From NCBI GenBank assembly GCA_016647705.1, contig CM028325.1, positions 25,709,474 through 25,773,473 on the forward strand: 64,000 bases of DNA, written 5' to 3'. A program made the position numbers and the translations under genes. Source of the DNA: Eucommia ulmoides (Eukaryota; Streptophyta; Magnoliopsida; Garryales; Eucommiaceae). Under the pieces are notes generated by a model. It saw only the letters and a list, made by a program, of their open reading frames with translations, ran no database searches and had not been told where the DNA came from. Every line of letters starts with the position of its first letter. The stretch's first letter is position 1. This document shows positions 30,476-42,356 of the stretch, piece after piece.

Positions 30476-32165
30476 TCAGAAATGACTATCGAGCAGATAA
30501 ATAATTACCAAGCAAAGTGAATTCATTAAATCAAAAAATGTCTGAGCTCGGCCGAGCTCTGTCGCCCTAAGCCCCGCCATCTTCCTTCTTAGAGTTAGAG
30601 AATTCCATTTGGATGAGCTAGTAGAGGATCTGGAGGAACTGACATCAAAGAGAGTGAATGGTGGCATTATGGCCATCATTCATCACGTCGGCCCCAATTC
30701 TGACCTCGAGGTCCTCCCTCACGCACCTTCTCATGGATCTCATTGAGGCCCCTCACCGCGTTGGATTTCTTCTCAGTGAGGAGCTTGTTCTCCTAATTAG
30801 TGCTGTATAAGCGAAGGCGCAGCTTGGCCACCTTGAAGAAGTTTTGCATTTAAAGAAAAATGGAAGTTATTGAATGACAGAGAAAAAAATCAACAAGTTA
30901 AGAGAGTGTACCGAGAAGAACTCTTACCATTGTGGTGTCCTTGTAGACCTTAGTGATCAGCTTCGCATTGCTTTTAAAAGTTATTTTCTCCCAGTTGTCA
31001 GGGGGTGATTATGTGGACGAAGTTGGGAAAGAGCTTAAGGAGTTTGAGGACTCTCTGCCCGAGCTTGAGGCCGATGTCCAGGACGAAAAATGGTTTTCTC
31101 TCATCTTTCTGTTTCGACTGGCCATTCTTCTTGTTGGACTTCGTTGGTGGCTCAGCCTCAGCCTCCACCACCTTTCGTTTTTCCTTGTTTCTCTTTTCGG
31201 TGAGGATTGGGCTATCTTCCTCCACCGAGATAAGGGGGATAGACGAAGTGGGGGTTGTCACCTCCTTCGGCGCTAGTCTCGCTGTGGAATTATGGGGCAT
31301 AACCCGAGCTGAGGTGAGCTACCCATCTCCAGGATGAGCTATCTATTGGGAGCCAACAGCGGCAGTGGCTTTGGCTTCGGCTTCCTGTGCCTACCTCTCT
31401 TTCGTGAGCTTCCTTATCGTAACTTGATCCATGACTACAAAGAATGCAGCTCAGTCAAGATAAGAACACAATTAAAATTTCAAGTATATTGAAAGAACCG
31501 AGAGGAAGTAAAATAACTTACTGTTGGAGGATTTCTCATAAAATATTAGCTCAGGAAAGGAGGGATCACTCTAGAAATATAATTCGTACAAGGACAACTT
31601 GATTAACTCTTGGACTTATATAAAGAATATTTTTAGGATCTTGTCTCTGTCCGTGGCAATTTCCAGGAAACTCTTAGTTTCACCAAGCTGGGAGAGTAAT
31701 ATTTGTTTGGAGTTTTTTCACCTTGCCCTTCGTCAAACTTTATTAAATCCTCAAACCACACCTTTTGGGAGAATTTGATAGACGGGTTGATCAAGGTTGA
31801 CATTAGCCGACGGAGCCCGACCAAACAAAGCAGAATGGGGGTTAGCTTCCAGGATAGCCAGATTCGCAGAACCATGCTTGTTAGTAGGATCTACATCGAG
31901 CTTAGTTAAGGGACCCCCATAGGAACCCGCCCTACTCTAGGATCTAGGTCGACCCGGACTGCTAGTCATATTAGGAGACTGGGAAGGCCCAGTTCTGACA
32001 GACCTGCGAGCCCTTTTGGACGACAAAGTCATCCAATCTTCCTCCTCTAGAGATTACCAGAGCTCGATTTGTTGGATTGGGGACATTATTCGGGTCCGTT
32101 CAGAAGAACTAGACACTAATGGGCTATGCCCTGGAGAGAAATTAAAAATAGACATCGAATGAAGG
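30476..32165 (-). pseudogene. Antisense additional ORF of gypsy 2, with a probable small intron
   Basis: On the minus strand, reading from about 32160: MSIFNFSPGHSPLVSSSSER, a long Ser/Arg-rich part with stops, VNLDQPVYQI, then GETKSFLEIATDRDKILK, a basic segment (30998-31300: PILTEKRNKEKRKVVEAE), and KVYKDTTM followed by GTAAGA (30922-30927). Reading resumes as QNFFKVAKLRLRLYSTN, ENKLLTEKKSNAVRGLNEIH at about 30848. The ~80-bp gap has a donor-like GTAAGA but its acceptor AG is not intact. The placement and type parallel the gypsy 1 ORF at 400-1340. Function unknown. Confidence 0.55.
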
Positions 32166-32508
32166 AAGGAGAAGAGAAAAGAGTATCGTGCTCGGGAGAA
32201 GAATGAGTGCTCAAGTTACTTTGGTACGAATAAATGAGAAAATGGTAAGTGTCTATATATAGGCGTGTTGTTCTATCGAACCATCGCATTATCAAATGTT
32301 AGACAATGCCTCGATCCTCGCGCCCATCAAAAGTTGCAGGCCACATATCGCGCATCCGGTAAATTGCAGCAAGGCTTCTCAAGGAAGCCAAGTGAGACCC
32401 AGTCGAGCTCTTCTCGGTACCAAGTAGAATTCTCCCAAAAACTGAATTCCATTTTTCATCGACTTAAGAGTAGAGCAAAACCCTCAGCATCTTGGGTTCT
32501 ATCTCCAC

Positions 32509-32528
32509 ACTAAGGGTTGGGGGATAAC
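32509..32528 (+). other. Polypurine tract of gypsy 2
   Basis: ACTAAGGGTTGGGGGATAAC directly before the 3' LTR start TGATGTGGG; the G-rich core is the likely plus-strand primer. Confidence 0.6.
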
Positions 32529-33321
32529 TGATGTGGGTAAAAATCAACCAACCCCAAATCGCTCTACCTAAGCCTGCTATGTAGAACAGTTTGTGACATG
32601 TCATCAATAGCTTGAACAAAAGAATTTTAGTTCAGCTCACTATCTTCAGGTTGGCCATTTTTCTAAACTTGGGCAATTACTGTCTGAAAGCTCTCTGCAA
32701 TCAATGAGGGACTAATCAATGAAGCCCTAGTCTGTATACCTATTTCATCATTCGTACTCTTGTGCAGTCCAGTTCATCTTCTATTTAGGCAACACGGCCT
32801 GTAGACTTCTCCATCAATGTTAAAAATCCCAGTGTCACACCCCACACAAGACACCCATCACCTAGAGGCTCGGTGGGACATCGACATGACTTCACCCGAA
32901 CGTCAAACCATCTAAAAAAACAAAAACAAAGGCCATACATAAATATACAACCACAAAATGTCACCAGATACATCCTCTCTAATTAGGGACACATCCATCC
33001 CTGAATTATAATAACAACACATAAAAATATAACAACCAAGAATCTCACACAGATTCGCCCATGACAGCTCATCTCAGAAACTCCCGTACGACTCCATCAT
33101 ACGACTCTATCTAGTGCCAGTAGGGGGACCGACTCTTAAATTTGCTCCACCTGCCAATGTACTGCCTTCTTAGTAAAAACCATTTTTAACATAATTATAA
33201 TATATTCTAAATAATACACATTTAAATAGATCAAGCATAACGCGTATAAACAAACATATTTTTAACAATAGTATAAAAATCATATACCACGAGAAAACTC
33301 CTTATTCATACCATTCAGAAT

Positions 33322-33325
<4 letters not shown>

Positions 33326-33389
<64 letters not shown>
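33326..33389. repeat. (AT)n microsatellite
   Basis: About 32 AT units inside the solo LTR. Confidence 0.95.
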
Positions 33390-33391
<2 letters not shown>

Positions 33392-33660
33392 AATATATAA
33401 AATCCTTCCAAACCATTAGCATAAGATAATATGATAAAGCACCAAAAATGATAAAATAAAACACCACATCACCATATACGATGAAACACCAAATACGACA
33501 AAGCACCACATACGACAAAACACCACATATCATCCGCACCACACCATATCACACCACATTACACTACACCTCGACTAGCCATGTGATTATTTTAACCTCA
33601 CGATCGGGAGTTGCAATGGTACCATATCCCGTAGGATATGCCTTCCTAGCGGGATATAAC

Positions 33661-33796
33661 AACGCTCCGCTGGACTGTGCCAGACGGGTGAAACAATGCT
33701 CCGCTGGACTAAGCCAAATGGGTGAAACAATACTCCATTGGACTAAGTCAGACGGGTGAAACACCGCTCCGCTGGACTGTACCAGACGGGTGAAAA
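33661..33796. repeat. Four tandem 34-bp units in the solo LTR
   Basis: Each unit runs from a variant of AACGCTCCGCTGGACTGTGC to GACGGGTGAAAC. Units start at 33661, 33695, 33729 and 33763. The third has CATT for CGCT, like CG decay. Confidence 0.92.
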
Positions 33797-36290
33797 ATCC
33801 ACCACCAATATCCACCTCACCACCATAACAACAACTCATCTCCATCTCAACAACAACAACTCAATAGAAAATATCAACGCTCTGTCGAAACAGATAAAAT
33901 CAATAGTATCGACACAACAATAACAACATTATCAAACTACAAATCAATAATATCAATATCTATCTCCAAAATCGATTTAATCCAAATATCATTTTTCCAT
34001 CGTCTTTTAAAACCAATTAGATTTAATAAATCATTTCTTTCCATTATCTTTAAAAACTAGCGAAAAACCACATTTCCAAATCACCCAAAACCGCTTGATC
34101 CATATAAGTTATAAATGCGTTCAGTTTTTAAGTAAACACATTTTCCATCATATATTTGAAAATAGATTTGGCAAGAAGACAGTACACTCACCTCGATATC
34201 CGTTTTGCAAAACTGCCACTGATTACACTCTATTTGGACGTCGGTGCTTGAGCATCTAATAGCGACAGAGTCTAAATTAATATCTTATTTAAAATACCCT
34301 AATCATACGATGCAAGCCCTAATTTCCGTAATTTTCCTATTCCCTGCATTCTATATTACTATTCAACAAATATTACTCCGTTACAGTTTACGATATCAAA
34401 TTTATTCATGTGAACGGTCTCAATGTTTATTATCGTCATTTCAATATTTTTTACGCTAGAATTTAATTTAATAAATTACACTAAACTTAATGAAAAACGT
34501 TATTAAAATTAACCGTTACGAAATTATTATGGTTACAAGAATTGCAACGCTAAATAAAATTTAATTTAACGAGAATTAATAATCAGTTAAAATTTCACCT
34601 GTTTCCGGATCGTTTAGTGGCCACGAGATAGATTTTGGATTTCCTGGGGTGGTTTCTGTAAATCCCCTATTTTCCTCTCTTCCTTTTTTTTTTTTTTTTT
34701 TTCGACTACCCTTTTCTGTTTCGGTTCAGTTGCCGCTAGCCACCCCCCTTTCTCTGTACTATTTCCGTCCACCGGAGGCCTCTTACTCCTCGCTGCTCTT
34801 ACCGCCGGTTCTACACCACCCACGATCACTGATCACCAACCACCACCGGCCACCTCCACAACCGAAACACCTACCCACTTGTCCACCGGGCTCCCACCGC
34901 AACACATATCAACCCATGCATATCTACGCACACACCCATATCACCGAATGAATAGAAACACACATACTCCCACGATCAGCCCACTACCGTCACTACTATC
35001 ACCGCCGACGATCAACGACCTATACACCCATGAGGACGAAACGGAGCAGAGCACACCCACACACATTCACGACAGAACACTTCAATCAGCGACGACACAC
35101 CCAGACCCATACTGGAGAAACCACGACGAACTGAAGCACCACCTCCGACGATCACCTAGCAGCTCCGACAACCATCGAACCGAGACCCACTTTCCCTCTG
35201 GTTCTCTCTCTCTCTATAAAACTTGATAATGACAACCACAACAACGATGGCGGCGACGGAGAAAACAACCGACGCACACACACAATCACCGAATGACAGA
35301 GACGAACGGCGACAATTACCAACAACAAACCACTACCAACCAAAACCCATTTCCCTCTCTCTCTCCTGATCTGTTTCGGTTTGTTTCTGATTTTTTTTCC
35401 TTCCTTTGAGATCACGATTTCTATGAATTATGGGCATGAAATTTAGTGCTTCTCTTCGATTACCTTCGGTTGCCACGTCGCTCTTCCCCCATTCTCCCCT
35501 ATATCCGGCTGAGCTCACGGCACACGCACGCACAACACGCACATATATATGTATATATATATATAAGAATATCTTTTGTTTTAATTACACTTTTCTCTTC
35601 TAATTTCTTTAAGTCTCCTAATTTAATCCAAAATCAACATTTTAGATTTCATTAATTATAATTTTACCCCTAATTAAATATTTGGTATTTATTTTAGTCC
35701 AAAAGTTCACAGTTCACATTTTGAAAATCGCTAATTGGTCCCAAAGATTTTTAAATCAAATAATTAATAGCGTCAACCACCCTGCTATTTTTTTTTATTA
35801 TGCTCGAATGCGACTCAATTTGTACGTACAAGAAAGATCGGGGTCTTACACCCAGGCCCATAGCTCGAATCCCTTCACACGTCCTTTTTCTCCACTACAC
35901 ATCATGTTAAGGCCGATAACCAAGTTTAAGGCCCCTAACCTCCAAAATGCTAATCAAACTTTTCCCTATAAAAGGAAAGGTGAATAGTGTAATAAAGGTA
36001 ATCTCTTTTAGAATATTCAAAGCATTCCTAAATTTTTTCGCCGGAGCTCTTGCTCTCACGTCGGAGGGGATTCACCAGGCCTAACCCCGGTGGGTCCTTG
36101 TGCAAGTACACATTTGGATCTCAGGCTATACAACGCTTAGGTCAGCTCAATCAGTTCGTAGATTCAAGGAAAAAAGATACACAAGATCTTCCTCCATCAA
36201 AGACCACCACCAGATCACTGAAAACTCTCCACATGGATTCTGACTAGACCATATTGTGGGTGCAGACCATTTTCTGACACCAACATGTCC

Positions 36291-37068
36291 TATCCTTGTC
36301 CTCCTAAGAATTTAATGCTTGATGTGATGGGCATTTAATTCTTTAGGTGGAGAACAAAATCGATTTAGTTTCGAGAATGGTTAGTTACCTCCTAAGTGAC
36401 TTAGTTTCTTCCCTAGATATTTTGTAGATAATATCGTAGGGGTGTCTTGGTTATTTTAATGCTAATTTTTTATTCATTAAATGATAGGTTGGGCCCTTGA
36501 TTCCATGGTCCTTGATGGTTTGTCAAGACAACGTTTTTTATTAAATTTAGACCGAGTCTTAATCCTTAGTTACCTTGTGTAACTTGGATTTGTCATGACA
36601 TTTCCATGCCTTGATCATGGTATTTTGAATTGTTTCTTGGTGGTATTTGAATATAACATGCATAAATGAATCGCATTTTTGGTGTTAAACAGACAAAATC
36701 AGTGATAGTAAATGTTTTTGGGTCAAAGTAGGTAATCGAGATAAATTGGTGAAATGTCCTATAATTGAAGGGTAGTAACTAATTTTTATTCCTATTAAAG
36801 GTGACTTAATGAAAATAAACCTTTAATAATGTCATTTTAGACCCCTTAAATTGTAGGATTTTCGAGGTTGACCCGAAACTGTTACTTAGCTGAATTCAGT
36901 CATATTTAACAGTTTGTGTTTTATTGTTTTTTTTCTCTCTATATTATATAGTGTGATTCAAAGTAGAAATTCATTCCCTTTAAACCTAAGTTTAAAATTT
37001 ATCTGAACTTATACTTGATTCGACACTGTCTGAGTAAGACAAAATACGATGTCTACACTAACTCAAAC
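36291..37068. other. Flank of gypsy 2, no gene seen
   Basis: Begins with TTTAATGCTTGATGTGATGGGC, similar to the left flank of gypsy 2 near 10985-11030 and 10815-10860, suggesting the element landed in an older repeat. Nothing coding is seen. Confidence 0.5.
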
Positions 37069-37236
37069 ATCTTAGCTTGCGAGATTAACTGGTCACTTAT
37101 TATCTTAATAAATTGCTTCATCTTTTGACGCGAACACTCTCTGCTTATTGAGGTAAAAAGCCCAGTTACTTAGCAAAAGTTCATCATTAAGATAAAAAAT
37201 TATCATTTTCAACACATCTTTTTTTTTTTTTTTTTG

Positions 37237-37238
37237 GA

Positions 37239-37291
<53 letters not shown>
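37237..37291. repeat. (ATT)n microsatellite
   Basis: About 18 units, next to a T17 run. Confidence 0.95.
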
Positions 37292-37294
<3 letters not shown>

Positions 37295-37801
37295 AACTAC
37301 TTTTGGGGGGTTAAGTTATTATCATGTTGAAACCCAGCAAACCACTACATGTATTAAATTTAAAATAAAGAAAAGTCTGGTTGCATGCAAAGGTAAAAAA
37401 ATGAACATTTTATAGAAGTTGGTGCGATGCACCAATGACTAATCAGTTACCTCAAGCTTGTTCCTGACAGACGTGCTTTTATAGGATAGATTGACAATAT
37501 TATAGTATTGAAAATATTACAGCATGAATTAACCAAAGGAATACAATCATTTACACCCCCCCAGATCTTAAATCTATCATTGTTCTTAATGATAAGAACA
37601 AATAAGATCGTAAGAGAAGGAACATTAGTACTTGGCTTATCGGTAAAAATACAACACCTTATTGCACAGAACACGCGCCCAAACCTGTGTATTTACTATC
37701 AAAATAAACACAAAGATTGATTAGTTAAAGAAATTAATCAACAAATTCAATTTTCATCAAGTCGTATTTATTTATTTATTATCATTTTTTATTTATTTTA
37801 T

Positions 37802-37805
<4 letters not shown>

Positions 37806-37848
<43 letters not shown>
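37806..37848. repeat. (TA)n microsatellite
   Basis: About 21 units; the same place in copy 2 holds (CT)n(AT)n. Confidence 0.93.
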
Positions 37849-38457
37849 GTAGGTTACCTCACATGTAGTGCTAAATTTAACGTCTTCATCTGAATGATGG
37901 ATATCTCAAACCCTCTTAATGGAGTAACCCGCTCCTTCCATTTCATTTAGTTACTTTCCAATAGGTGAAAGATGAGTCAAGAGTGACACTCAAGGTTCTC
38001 AGCTTCTTTCTCGGATAGAATCCCATTTATTTTCTATGGGATTTACTTGGTTGTCTTTTTGTTAGGACCTCGAAGAAAAGTTGAGTTTCGTCAACCCATT
38101 AAATATAAGAAGAATCATCCATAATCGGGGTTGAAGATTAGTTTACCGTATCAAGAATGCATACATTAATTTTCGCTTCCATAGCATACACACAACTATT
38201 ATGTATAATGAATTTAATGCAAAGCAGCTAGTCGCTTGAATTTCAACAATCAAACAATTTTTCCTAGAGGTAATTTTATTTTTCTAGTTTATTTTTTTTA
38301 ATAAATATATATTTCTTACAAAATTTTCTTTGTATTAGTGACTTGTGCAATCCTATCCCCACTAGGCTTTCTTAAAATGTCATTTTAACGAGTGTTGGGC
38401 CAATTATTCCAATCCAGTTGGCTTGGGGCATTAAGTATAAAGGCACCCTACAGGCTT

Positions 38458-38996
38458 GCTAACTTAAACATCTTAGGCTTCGAGGTTAATCGATCACTTA
38501 TTGTCTTAATAAATTGTTTTATTTTTTTGACATGAATACTCACTGTTTATTAAGGCAAGAGCCCCAATTACTTAGTTAAGACCAAAAATTATCATTTTTA
38601 ACACATCTTTTTTTTTTCCTTGTATTATTATTATTATTATACATTAATGACTAATCAGCTAACTCAAGTTTTTTCCTAACAGATGTACTTTCATAAGATA
38701 GATTCACAATATTATAGCATGAATGAACCAAAAGAATACAATCATTTGCACAATTCCAAACCTAAATCTAGCATTGTTCTCAATGATAAGAACGAACAAG
38801 ATCATAAGAGAATGAACAACAGTACCTAGCTTATTGGAAAAAACACAACACTTGATTGCATGGAACACGCCCCCAAACCTATGTATTTGTACTATCAAAA
38901 TAAACACGTAGATTGATGAGATAAAGAAATTAGTCAATCAATCCAATCCTCATAAAGTTGTATTTATTTGTTTATTATCTTTTTTCATTTATTTTA

Positions 38997-39075
<79 letters not shown>

Positions 39076-39420
39076 TTTTATGTGTGGTTTACCTCCCACA
39101 TATTGCTAAATTTAACGTCTTCATTAGGACGATGGGTGTCTCAAACCCTCAAACCATAATAAAGTAACCTGCTCCTTACATTTCGTTCAACTATCCTCCA
39201 ATCGGTCAAAGATGAGTCACGAGTGACACTCAAGTTTCTCAGCTTCTTTCCCAGATCGAATCCCATTTCTTTTCTATTGGACTTACTTGGTTGTCTTTTT
39301 ATTAGAACCCTCAAGAGAAGTTGAGTTTTGTCAACCCATTCAATATGACAAGAATCATCCATAATCAGGGTTGATGATTGGTTTATCATATCAAGAATGT
39401 ATACATTAATTTTTGGATGC
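38458..39420. repeat. Tandem duplication, copy 2
   Basis: Second copy of 37069-38180 with several indels. The (ATT) tract is only five units here (about 38624-38641), and the (TA) tract is replaced by (CT)n(AT)n at 38998-39071. Confidence 0.85.
38998..39071. repeat. Compound (CT)n(AT)n microsatellite
   Basis: About 21 CT units, one early interruption, then about 14 AT units. Frames here translate to Leu-Ser and Tyr-Ile repeats and are not genes. Confidence 0.93.
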
Positions 39421-39559
39421 AGTATCATGGGTACTAAGGATGTTTCAATCAAAGGAAGATGATTTAAATATATGTCTAAGGGTTGGATCTCATCTTTTTC
39501 ATGATTCTATACCATGACCTCTTCCATGTACGTATTCTCAACTCCTATGTTCATCTAGG

Positions 39560-40345
39560 AATCTTCACTCTCATATCCCATTTGGTTTTTTTGCCTCAAT
39601 AGACTGTGATGGTTGAGCCTAACATGGATCAAGCTTGGGATCATATCATTGGGGTTCCTTTCCAGTCTCGCTCGCTTGTGGTCCTCTCAATGTCCTTTTC
39701 AATATGACTCTCATGTTCTAGATCACTGTCCTCAACACCTACCTAATTGTCAATCTCTCTTCTGCTCCCAAGGGTTGTATTCGATTGAACATGTCCATCA
39801 GGCTTGCTTATTTCTGAAATGAATTGTTGACTCTGAGGATTATTAATTGGCTGGCTAGGAAGCTCTTTCTTGTTCTCCTCATTCAAAGTTTCAGCGAGTT
39901 GACTGATTTGAGCCTCTAAACTAGCTATATCTTGGGATTTAGAATAAAGCTTTTGTTGTTGAGATTCAAGAAATTGTTGCTAATTATTCATTATAGATAT
40001 CAATTCATCAATCTACAGGTTCCTAGTGGGATGAAAGTATTGATTAAATGGTAGAGTTTGGGGTTGGTAAAATATATGATCGTAAAAATATGACCCCGAA
40101 GGTTTACTATAACAATGTTGATCCCACCCAAAGTTGTTTGAATATTGATTATACTCATTTGATGGATAATATGGATTATGATAAACACTATCATAAGAAC
40201 ACTTGGGATAATGTCAATTAAAAGGACACTGTATGGTATGATGATCAAGAGTATAGCATAAAATACATGAATACGGGTTGGGTTGCGGTCTTGAGAAGTT
40301 AGATTGGTCTAATTTCTCGATTAAAGTGACTAACCTCCCAAAGAC
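39560..40345 (-). pseudogene. gag fragment of a third gypsy element (gypsy 3)
   Basis: On the minus strand a zinc knuckle CX2CX4HX4C is readable at 40226-40267 (CILCYTLDHHTIQC). After stops comes an Asn/Tyr/Gln-rich stretch, then SLEAQISQLAETLNEENKKE and LPSQPINNPQ (about 39845-39925), the conserved helical and LPSQ..NP motif of Athila/Tat-type gag. Stops are present, and nothing like pol follows to the left. This is the 5' gag part of a minus-strand element whose primer site lies at 40531. Confidence 0.72.
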
Positions 40346-40530
40346 ATGATCCATCTACCCTAGTCAAATTGGACAAAATAACATGAAATCCTTGCTTGGA
40401 AGTTGCAACTTAGTCAAATTGTTGGACCTGCAAAGTAAAACTTAAGAAAGAAAAGATATATGTGTGTGTGTGTATATGGATGGATGGAAAACTAAAAATA
40501 ATAATACAATTCAATAATTAACGATGCCGA

Positions 40531-40548
40531 TCCACAGCAACAGCGCCA
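40531..40548 (-). other. Primer-binding site of gypsy 3
   Basis: Minus strand TGGCGCTGTTGCTGTGGA, a variant of the tRNA-Asp complement TGGCGCCGTTGCCGGGGA; it follows an LTR-like end at 40554. Confidence 0.75.
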
Positions 40549-40553
40549 AAATT

Positions 40554-41200
40554 TGATTGCTCAAATTTAATATCCAATTTAAGTGCCAATTGCCATAGTA
40601 TAGTACTGGAGTATCGGGTAGATCCACAGGGATTGGATTGTAATTATTAATTTTGTATTTTATTTTTTTCATAAGAAAAATAAATAATATTGGTTTTGGT
40701 TTTGGATTTGGATTTGGATTTTAATAATTAAATTGTAGAAAATTATTAATTGCGATCATATATATATATATTAAGGCTCGGGTTAGGGATATGCAAAAAT
40801 TCACCTATTTATCTTGTAAATTTCATTATTGTTTCTCTTGGTTCAGTGTGTAATTCGATAATATTAATTACAATCCAATATTATTGCAAAAGATAAATCG
40901 ACCACTTAATGACGATAAACTATCTTCACAATTTAATTCCTATGTTAACTAATCTAAAACAAATTAATCATTTAGTATAATTTATCCAATTAAGTCATAT
41001 CGATACAACTAAAAATGATTGTAAAACTATTAGATTTAAACTACAAGTATTAGATCTAGCACTACATATATGAAAAAAAAATTAAAAAAATAAAAAATAA
41101 AAAAATCAGATCTAAATCTCTACAAGAACATTTAAAACATACATTTATTCATACAAATATTTAAAACCGAATTCCTTGTTTTACAAGATTAAACACATAA
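40554..41200 (-). mobile_element. 5' LTR (inner part) of gypsy 3
   Basis: Directly outside the primer site. The minus strand carries CAATCCCTGTGGATCTACCC near 40620-40640, the same U5 block as in elements A and B. The LTR continues right but is interrupted by solo LTR 41201-43351. A minus-strand TATA-like CTTATATAATTG near 43790 may be its promoter, so the outer boundary is not fixed. Confidence 0.55.
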
Positions 41201-42291
41201 TGTTAGCCCAAAGATCTACCCAAGAATGGGGATGAATTGGATAGTGACAAAAATTTAATCAATAAATTCAAACACAAGATATCAATTTCCCTGATTGATT
41301 ATTATATTGTTGAGTAGTGAAAATATTTTTAGCTAAGTTCACAGCCAAACAATCAAAAAAGTAACAATGCAACACACAAGCTCCATGGGATTTTGCAAAC
41401 CACTAACCCTTTGATTCCTTTCTCAGGTAGGAACCTAACCCTTATAGTCCTAATTTTTTTCGTAAGTTCAGAATCAACATTTACAACACCAATTTTTTTC
41501 ACAGGCTTAAAGTCAAGCTATTACACTATTATACTTATCCTTTTTACAGGTTTAGGAAGAACTTTTTCTCACTTTAATTCAATTACAAGAAGAATCAAAC
41601 GCTAATCTTTTAAAAGGCTAAAAATTAACCTAATCTTTTTTCATAGGCTAAAGATAAAACCCTAATCATTTTCTCAGGCAAAAGATTAAAAACTTAACTA
41701 CCCAGATTAGACACCGTCTCAAATATGTCTAATCCACTCAAACTCATAAATACAAAAAAACATTGCAAGTTTCTTCCCAGAAGAAACTTCCACTACCTCA
41801 ATATAGTTATGCTCAATTAATGTCCCAAAATACTACATGATAGATTCTATTGTGAGGCACAAATCAGATTTGATCAATTTAATGCATAAATAGCAAATAA
41901 TCAAATTTCATAAATAAAAACCGTTTTAAAAGATTTTCACTATATTAGATTAAAAACTATTTTTCTCAAAATACTTAATCCAAGTAATTAAAAAAATAAT
42001 CTAAGAAGGAAAATTAATTAACTTGGAGATCTCACCGGAATTTCTTGAAAACGATTATGATTAATCAATAACAAACCCAAATCGGTGACCAAAACTTTTC
42101 ACACTTTGATTAGAAACTCTTTTAATAATCTCTCTTATAAATTTCAGCGTAGAAAATCTCTCTTATAATAGTCAAAATCTGAATCTTCTTGATTAATTAA
42201 TTAGAAAAACGCAGGTCTCTATATATAGATCTTTATCTAGACTTCCAATGACTAGTTTTCAAAATCCAAGACTTTAAATGACCTTTTGATA

Positions 42292-42356
<65 letters not shown>

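Larger units (their letters stand above)
32833..35850. mobile_element. Solo LTR of a TGTCACACCC-type (Tekay/Del-like) gypsy element
   Basis: 3018 bp, starting TGTCACACCCCACACAAG and ending GATCGGGGTCTTACA, flanked by CCCAG at 32828-32832 and 35851-35855. Long LTRs with these ends are typical of Tekay/Del chromoviruses, which is family knowledge and not proved here. It holds an (AT) tract, a 34-bp tandem repeat, and T17-18 at about 34686. Proline-, threonine- and histidine-rich frames at 34649-35226 look coding by composition only. Confidence 0.82.
11147..36285 (+). mobile_element. Gypsy 2: Tat-type Ty3/gypsy retrotransposon expanded by nested insertions
   Basis: The 5' LTR (11147-11861) and interrupted 3' LTR (32529-36285) share the start TRATGTGGGTAAAAATMAAC, the internal TATAAAAG and the end near ACCAACA. 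The flanks are TGGCC (11142-11146) and TGTCC (36286-36290), a 5-bp target duplication with one change. Between them lie gag, protease, RT, dual RNase H, integrase and an antisense ORF, all with stops. Four insertions sit inside: element A, element B, and two solo LTRs. Without them the element would be roughly 9-10 kb. It is the same type as gypsy 1 but in the opposite orientation. Confidence 0.88.
32529..36285 (+). mobile_element. 3' LTR of gypsy 2, interrupted by a solo LTR
   Basis: 32529-32832 and 35856-36285 together give about 734 bp that align with the 5' LTR (11147-11861), from TGATGTGGGTAAAAATCAAC to ACACCAACA. The break at GTTAAAAATCCCAG / GCCCATAGCTCGAATCCCTT corresponds to GTTAAAAAGCC..ATAGCTCTAATCCCTT in the 5' LTR. 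Confidence 0.88.
37069..38180. repeat. Tandem duplication, copy 1
   Basis: Colinear with 38458-39420. Shared blocks include CACTTATTATCTTAATAAATTG, TGACTAATCAGTTACCTCAAG, AAAGATGAGTCAAGAGTGAC, TTACTTGGTTGTCTTTTTG and AATCATCCATAATCGGGG. It contains (TTA) at 37237-37291 and (TA) at 37806-37848. No gene is recognised in either copy. Confidence 0.85.

Noticed and set aside
33324..33542. Tyr-Ile repeat protein on the minus strand
   Set aside because: Translation of an (AT) microsatellite.
33661..33796. CRISPR-like array
   Set aside because: Units are directly tandem without spacers, in a plant LTR.
34649..35226. Pro/Thr/His-rich frames that look protein-like
   Set aside because: They are within a solo LTR bounded by a 5-bp duplication; composition follows C-rich LTR sequence and three frames overlap.
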